From the NCBI GenBank assembly GCA_963978895.1, contig OZ022242.1, positions 24,531,663 through 24,595,662 on the forward strand: 64,000 nt of DNA, written 5' to 3'. Positions 57,436 through 64,000 of the stretch are shown piece after piece (within the stretch, counting starts at the first letter, position 1; the number at the start of each line of letters is the position of its first letter). This stretch comes from Erpobdella octoculata (Eukaryota; Annelida; Clitellata; Hirudinida; Erpobdellidae). Below the pieces are notes generated by a model. It made no database searches, was not told the DNA's origin, and saw only the letters and a program-made list of their open reading frames with translations. Made by a program: the position numbers and the translations under genes.

Positions 57436-57821
57436 TCAGCGATCCGAGATTGATCAAGTTTATTCAATATATTGATGAATTTGTAATTCAAGACCGAAGA
57501 CAACAAAAGAACGCTTTCAATTGTGGGATATATGTCATGGAACATATGTTTCGATTGGATGGGAATTTGGATTTCACAAAGCCATTTAGAGCCAGCACGT
57601 ACAGAAACGAACTAATCAAAGAGATTTTGTCTTTGTCTAACGACATGGAAGACATATGTTTGTATTGTGGTACAGATGAAGATAAGGATTATGTGCAATG
57701 TTCTTATTGTGAACGTTGGATTCACCAAAGTTGCACCAGGAAAAATTTCGATCCTACCGTATGGGATCAGGTTGATTTTGTATGCGTGCTTTGCTTAAAT
57801 TATTTTTTTACAAAAACATAA
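57436..57821 (+). pseudogene. Ulp1-type protease tail fused to a PHD finger (fragment)
   Basis: The 123-codon frame (57450-57821) begins with QQKNAFNCGIYVMEHMF, the C-terminal catalytic cysteine motif (Q-x4-6-C-G) of the Ulp1/C48 family of SUMO-type proteases. It ends with a PHD finger: C-x2-C (CLYCG), C-x2-C (CSYC), H-x2-C (HQSC) and C-x2-C (CVLC). Ulp1 with a terminal PHD finger occurs in several groups of invertebrate transposons. The histidine and aspartate half of the protease is missing upstream, so it is a fragment or the last exon of a longer gene. Confidence 0.6.
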
Positions 57822-59277
57822 TTATTAATTCTTATATAATTTAAAGATTAATTTTTAAATAAAATTTTGTTAGTAAATAAATATAATGTGCAAATTATAT
57901 TTTATACAGATTCATTTTTGTTTATATTTTATCTATGTTTATATTACGTTACCGGGAGTAGCGCCGGTTATGTATGGAACTTCAAAAATCAATTAAAAAA
58001 AATTAGACGGTAGATTTTTTTGCTTTTACTTTTAAAAATCTGATAAATCATGTAGTTTCAGAATATGTAATTAGATATTTGGCACAGCGAGTGGTTTAGT
58101 TAGGAAAAATCAAAAACCGTTTTCTGTGTATTTTAGTATGGCGAAAAACCAGGGCTAAGTCCGCCAGGGCTATCTTGATGGACCTGTTCCACAAACCTTA
58201 AATAAATAAAAATATCAGGCTGCTTACAAATGAATAAAATCACAACGCAACACAAAACGCAACGATAATCCACACGAGTTAGTAAAAGTTAGTAGTAGTT
58301 ATAGACTGGTAGATCTAGCAGTTTTTCGAGGCAACATGGGAAATTTTAATAGACAAGCCAATTTTTATACCATTCAATAGAGAATATGTTGTACAATATC
58401 TGTATGAAGATACCACGAATGAGCACTTATGGTACTCTAGTTATTAATGATTTTATGCGTACTCTTTCGTCTCATTACTTAAAACAGTGTCGCGTTGCGC
58501 GCAATAACATATTACTCGCTCAGCCAATAAGAATTCAGTAAAGTCTTGGCTTCTATGCTATATTTTCGATGTCTTTGTATTCATTTTGAATTGCCGGTTT
58601 TATCGCGTTTGATAGCGGAGCTTGTTACTTTATAAATTGATCAAAACCGGCGGATAAAATAATTTTTAGTTTTTCTGATTCCTAACATTGTGTAGAAGAA
58701 AATGTGGGGTTGTCTAAAGTTGTGCGTAGCTTATTTTTGTACATTTTTGGATCATCTCGTTACGGTGAGCGAAAATATGGGTAAATGACATATCATGACT
58801 TCTAAGTACCACTAAAAGGGTGTGTTACTTACTTTATACATCGTTCAAAACCGGCGGATAAAGTAAAGTCAAGCGTTAAAAATTATTTCTGTTGCTGTAA
58901 GTTAATGATGCGAAGGTGCTTATGTTAGATTTGTTTTAGGTTAGGTTGAGGGCCCGAGGGTTAGTACACAAGCTAATTGGAAATTAATGCTTATAAAAAT
59001 ATTAAAAATTAAATACATTTCCTATAACAATAGTATTCAATATTTTATTTTAAAGTGCTGTATGCTTGTTACTTTATAAATCATGCAGTAAATTTATAGT
59101 GGCAGAAGAAATTTTTCGTTAATTATCATATTACTGTAGCTGTATTTATAGCAGCAGAAGACAAGCACTCAAAATATATCAACAAGTAAATATAATTTAT
59201 TTAATGTTTACTTTCAGATATACGTCTACGCTTCTGTTGTATTGTTTCAACATTGATTTGAATAAGAATAGTACAAG
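57822..59277. other. non-coding stretch with direct repeats
   Basis: No protein is recognised. TCAAAACCGGCGGATAAA occurs at about 58640 and 58848, and TTGTTACTTTATAAAT occurs at about 58623 and 59069. These may belong to the 5' region of the nuclease-like gene that follows. Confidence 0.5.
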
Positions 59278-62200
59278 ATGGCAAAAAAGTCAATGTCATG
59301 TATGGATTCTGGATTGATGGACTCAACATTATCTTTATCGAGTAAGAATTTAATAACAAATTGGTTGAAATGTATTATATGTCAGGCTGACAGTGAGGAA
59401 TGCTTGATATGTCCAGCATCTTCCAGCAGGGTAGATTTAGGTCCTGGAGCTGGATATGCTACATTTGAATGTGATATCACAGGCTACAAAGATTTCAGTG
59501 ACTTACCCGAGACTATGAATTTATCCAGATTGGATAACGGGAGTGGATATGCTTCTACAATGATGCTTAATGAAGCCAAGTGGCACAAAAATTGTCGTAA
59601 AAAATTTAACAGTACGAATTTGCAACACTTGAGAAAAAGAAAAAGTAAAGAAACTTCAGACCAACCAGACATCATGAACATCAGTAAGAAAACGAGAGCA
59701 AAACTTGACACATCTCATGTCCTTGCTGATTTCACATGTTTTTTTTGTGATGAAACTAGTGAAAATGAAACTTTGTTTAATGCAAGTACTTTTAGTTTTG
59801 ATTCTAATGTTAGGGAGTGGGCACACATATTATGTGATGATAAACTCTTGGCAAAATTAAGTAGAGGTGATGTAATTGCATTAGAAGCGAAATATCATAA
59901 GCGCTGTTTAACAAATTTATATTGCCGTGTTAGATCACAAAAACGAAGAGAGTTAAAGGAAGATAGAGATAACGGAACTGAGAGAATTATTGAAAGTTTA
60001 GTTTTTGCAGAGCTTGTCTCCTTTGTTAAAGGAAATAAATCTGATGAGCTATCCTCCGTCATGAAACTCTCAGACCTGAAGAAACTCTACATCAAAAGAT
60101 TGGAGAAACTTGGAGTTTCCGTATCAAATGTTAATTCAAGCAGATTGAAAGACCGACTTTGTCAAAACATACCTGGATTGCAATCATTTAGACAAGGACG
60201 TGAATGTATATTGGCATATGAGGATGGCATTGGTCAGGCACTTGTTGACTTGTGCAAAATTAACAATGACGACAATGCAATGTGCTTGGCCCGGGCTGCC
60301 GATATCATCAGAGAACATCTTTTCTTGTCTGATGATGATTCAACCTTGATTGATGGCAAGAATGTGGTTCCTCCTTCACTTGTGATGCTTGTGCGAATGA
60401 TTTTAGAGGGTTCTAGCATTAAAGATCAATTAGACGTTTCAAAAAATAATTATTCCCAGTTTATTGCTGAGCTAATTAAATTTAATAGCGTTAAACACAA
60501 GCGTGCTGCAGGAAGTGCATGCTCGCGTCATAACCGTCTTCAAGAAACCCCACTACCTGTTTTTGTTGGTATGACTGTTTATGCACAAACAAGAAAAAAA
60601 ATTAGTTGATAAATTGCATAATCTCGGTTTATCCGTGTCGTATGATCGTGTCTCTGGAATGGTAACTGGATTGAGTAGTTCTACTTGTGATTATTTCAAT
60701 TCTGTTGGTGTTGTTTGTCCTCAAGATATGCAACCTGGATTGTTTACAACAGCAGCTATCGATAACATCGACCATAACCCATCGACAAATTCTTTGAAAA
60801 CTGCTTCTTTTCACGGGACAGGCATTTCATTGTTTCAAAATCAAGACGAAACCTACTCACTGCTCCCTAGTATGCCACCGTCATTTCCTGAAGCTGTATC
60901 TGTACAAAATGCATCTCGACTTCCAAGGTGGTATACATCTGTTCCACCAGATTCGTCGCAACTTAAAGATCAGCCAACACTATGCCTGGCTGCAGCTCAT
61001 CCACTAGACAACTCAGTTTGTTGCAGAGGGATTGAACGCGAATTTTATTGGCTGCATGAATATGATTCAAAAAGGCACCTTTCAGTATCGGACAAATCAA
61101 TCAGCTGGACAACATACCACTCAAAAAATAGTAATAATACCAAACGAAAAAGCAGTAATTCGAGGACAGCAATGTTGCCACTTTTTCAAGAGTCTGCACA
61201 TTCAACAGCGATGATGAAGCATGGTCTAGATATAATCAGAAAGACAGTACTTCATATTAATCCACTCCAAACTCCAGTGGTTGCTTGTGACCAGCCATTA
61301 TTTGCGATTGCGAAACAGATTCAGTGGACATATCCAGAACAATATGGTTTTCATCAAATTTTCATCATGTTTGGGGGACTTCACATTTAGATGGCAGCAT
61401 TGAAAATGATTGGTCATTGGTTGGATGGCAGTGGTTGGTGTGATGCTTTAGTTCAGGCTGGAATTACAACAGAAGGGGTTGCAGAGTCACTACTTAGCGC
61501 AACACATGTAAAACTTGCAAGATACTCACATCAAGTGACTGCAGTTGCACTTTTTGTACTGATGAAACAGGCTTTCAATTACTCAGATGAACATGTTTCA
61601 ACAGATGATTTCGAGGATTGGTGTAAGATACAGTCGAAACATACACAATTTAAATTTTGGGCAGTTACATTAGAAATTGAACCTATCATTCTAATTCTAG
61701 TACGCTCTTTCAGGACTTCTGACTTCCCATTATACATACACACTCTGCAGCAACTCCTTCCTTGGTTTTTTGCACTAGACAGAACCAATTATGCTAGATG
61801 GCTGTCAATTCATGTGCATGATCTATTGACATTACCAAAAGAATTACCAGAATTGGCCAAACATTTTTTGGATGGGAAATTCACTGTAACAAAAAATTCA
61901 CATCCATTTTCAGCTATGGCAATTGATCAAGCGCTTGAACAAAACAACAAGGTCATTAAAGGTGATGGAGGACTGATTGGTGTGACTGATCAAAATATTA
62001 GCATTCAGCGATGGTTGATTGCTGCCCCTGAAATAGCGAAATTCATTCAAAACTATGAAGAAGAACATGGTATGTCAAAATCCCAAAAAATTAGGCATCA
62101 AGAAAACAGTACTTCATTTCAGAGCAAGTTTGAAAAAGATGTGAACTCCATGATATCAGCTATAGAAGACTTAGGTTCGCCATTTGAAGAAGAGAGCTAT

Positions 62201-63922
62201 GACTTGGTTTCTTTGGGCAGCAAACTTATAGCCGACAGGTCAGCATGTAACACAGTGAAAACTATTGAAGAAATCGGCATTCATCAATATCAAGAATTTA
62301 TAAAAGAACGACTAGAAATGAATGAAAAATTAGTCTTGGATCCGATAAAAAGAAATAGATTTCCGCTATTTAAATATAGTACAGCAAAATCCATCAGTAC
62401 TCAGATTGCTTGTCTGAAGAGCGATTGTGCTCTATTTTCTCGGTTATATGTAGCTTGTCAGACAAGAAAAGGTGATTTAGACACATTTTTCAAATACGAA
62501 AACCAACCTTTTCCACCATCTCTGGCTGATAGCACTGGAAAAATGCGTAATGGAACCAAATCTGATATAATTTCTTGTTTGCAAGAAGGAATTATCATTC
62601 CAGATAATCAACCGAGAACATCAACAATAATATTCGATGGTGCAGCCATAGTGCAAATGATAAAGCCGAATATGGGACAGACATTCGGAGAGTACAGTTT
62701 AGATTCTTTTGGCTTTTATATTTTGAATCCTTTGCAGAAATATTCCCGACTCGATGTTGTATTTGATGAATATCATGTAGACAGTTTAAAATCAATTACT
62801 CGAGAACTACGTGGCATTCGACAGCGTGTCATTGCAAATGTAATTACACCACGTAATTGGCAAAAATCTTTGAGAGTTAATGAGAATAAGAGTGAACTGT
62901 TTTCTCTATTAAGCAATCAACTGGTGGACAGTGCTTCTCGAATTTCTGGGGATGTATTTGCAACAGTTGGTGAAACTGTTTTCAATTCCAGTGCAAGCGA
63001 CTTAAGAAACTTGATGCCTTGTACACATGAAGAGGCTGATACACGTATCATGATTCACTGCAAAGATGCTGTTTTGAAAGGTCATCGATCAATTACCATA
63101 AGAACAGTTGATTCTGATGTCGTCTGCATTGCCATTTCAATGCATGAAAACATCGGAGCGGAAGAGCTCTGGATTGCTTTTGGAACTGGAAAGAACTTGA
63201 GATACCTACCCGTACATGACATGGTTAGTGTTCTTGGGCCAACAAAATCTCGAAGTGTTGCTTTCTTTCACGCTTTCACAGGCTGTGACACAGTTTCTAG
63301 TTTTGGTGGACGGGGTAAGAGAATAGCATTTGAAGTGTGGAATGCATTTCCAGAAATAACGGAAACTTTCTCATGCTTGTGCACTAATCCAAGCGATGTC
63401 ACTTTGGAGCAATTAAACAAACTGGAACGATATGTTGTTCTTCTGTATGATCGCACAAGTTATTTGGATAAGGTATTTTGGTAGCTAATTTGATTATTTA
63501 ATAATACAGCTGGATTATTTTTCTAATAGATATGTAGTTATTTTTAAAATTTATTTGTGATTTAATACAGGTTGACGAGTGCAGAAAATATTTGTTTACT
63601 AAAAAAAGGACGTTCATACGATGCTATACCACCAACTCAATCTGCCTTGTTACAACACATATGTCGAGCTACGTACCCAGGAGGATATATTTGGGGACAA
63701 TCTTTAGAACTGCAGCCGAATTTTCCAAGTCCACTTGATTGGGGTTGGTTGCACTCTGGTCAATATAAACCAAACTGGACCTTACTCCCACAATTGTCTG
63801 ATACTTGCACTGAGCTTATTCACTGTGGGGGTAAAGTGTCTTGCCGTGGTCTGTGCAAGTGTAGACGAAATAATCTCCAGTGTACATCCTTGTGTGAATG
63901 TGATGGTGAATGTTTTAAATAA
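59278..63922 (+). pseudogene. FEN/XPG-like nuclease with zinc modules and CXC tail, transposon-like
   Basis: One broken gene of about 1500 codons. Part 1 (59278-60609) has two modules with C-x2-C (C32/C35; CFFCDE near 155) and (W/Y)HK-x-C (AKWHKNC, KYHKRC). A shift in an A run (about 60594) leads to part 2 (60581-61390), ended by a TAG just before ATG at 61391, same frame. Part 3 (61391-63472) holds the nuclease-like core, numbered from 61391: FDGAAIVQ (D416), VVFDEYHVDSLKS (D459 at FDEY), HEEADTR (546-552), TVDSDVV (D574, D576) and GCDTVSSFGGRGKR (D633). The order resembles FEN1/XPG (FD..LK, E-E, D-x-D, G-x-D with following GxG). A GT-AG intron (63473-63570) precedes the last exon, again with a shift in an A run (63601-63607), ending in a CXC-type tail CRGLCKCRRNNLQC. 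Such proteins look multi-copy in invertebrates (from memory). Function unknown; nuclease role is inferred. Confidence 0.6.
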
Positions 63923-64000
63923 AGACAATTTACTCACATTTTTAATAAGAGTAACAACATGTTCATTAGAAAAATATTATAAATACAGTTTTTACAAATG
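63923..64000 (+). other. 3' flank of the nuclease-like gene
   Basis: AATAAA overlaps the stop codon (63918-63923), and the sequence is AT-rich to the window end. Confidence 0.4.

Noticed and set aside
60581..61390. Separate gene between the two nuclease-like parts
   Set aside because: It continues the preceding protein after an A-run shift and the following one after a single TAG in the same frame.

Overview
This is a 64-kb piece of an AT-rich invertebrate animal genome. The signs are a 13-exon checkpoint kinase 1 (Chk1) gene with GT-AG introns, a captured copy of animal alpha-spectrin, tRNA-derived SINEs, Penelope-like elements (PLEs), a Helitron, and very large (TA)n, (TATG)n and (TACA)n arrays. 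The phylum cannot be fixed from the sequence alone. Chk1 (42253-51308) is the only gene that can be called confidently as a host gene; almost everything else is mobile DNA in various states of decay.

Layout. 1-10.3 kb: PLE 3' ends, a 670-bp hexanucleotide array, Helitron-like repeats with a G+C-rich minisatellite, and long non-coding stretches. 10326-16731: a complete two-ORF LINE (I/Jockey type: ORF1 with CCHC knuckles; ORF2 with APE endonuclease, RT and RNase H) between 12-bp target duplications. 17692-25107: an LTR retrotransposon between 5-bp duplications. Its interior is gag, a protease-like region and a short integrase-N-like stretch that runs in frame into about 550 residues of intronless alpha-spectrin, so it looks like a gene-capturing, pol-deleted element. 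Its 5' LTR was later split by an ORF1-only LINE copy with a poly(A) tail and 13-bp duplications. 25-42 kb: LINE 3' ends, a decayed piggyBac, a decayed restriction-endonuclease-type (R2-like) LINE, a nearly complete PLE with GIY-YIG domain (32061-34738), a second PLE on the minus strand split by a solo copy of the same LTR, a SINE, more Helitron-like repeats, and a 1.16-kb (TACA)n array.

42-51.7 kb is Chk1; its introns carry a CR1/L2-like LINE fragment, a SINE and a 1.27-kb hAT-like element with 8-bp duplications. 51.7-64 kb holds hAT, Helitron and P/THAP transposase remnants, a Ulp1-PHD fragment, and a broken gene for a protein with N-terminal zinc-binding modules, a FEN/XPG-like nuclease core and a C-terminal CXC domain.

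Two observations stand out. The first is the LTR element carrying spectrin. The second is a series of hammerhead-ribozyme-like folds near the PLE 3' ends (184-226, 666-705, 9652-9691, 26492-26533, 34580-34612, 37311-37352), in which stems I and III change between copies while keeping their pairing. Most of the PLE ends run directly into (TA)n arrays, and most copies of the Helitron-like family have a CTAG-type end beside one, so these arrays and the elements appear closely linked. All homology calls are from motif recognition by eye; no search was run.
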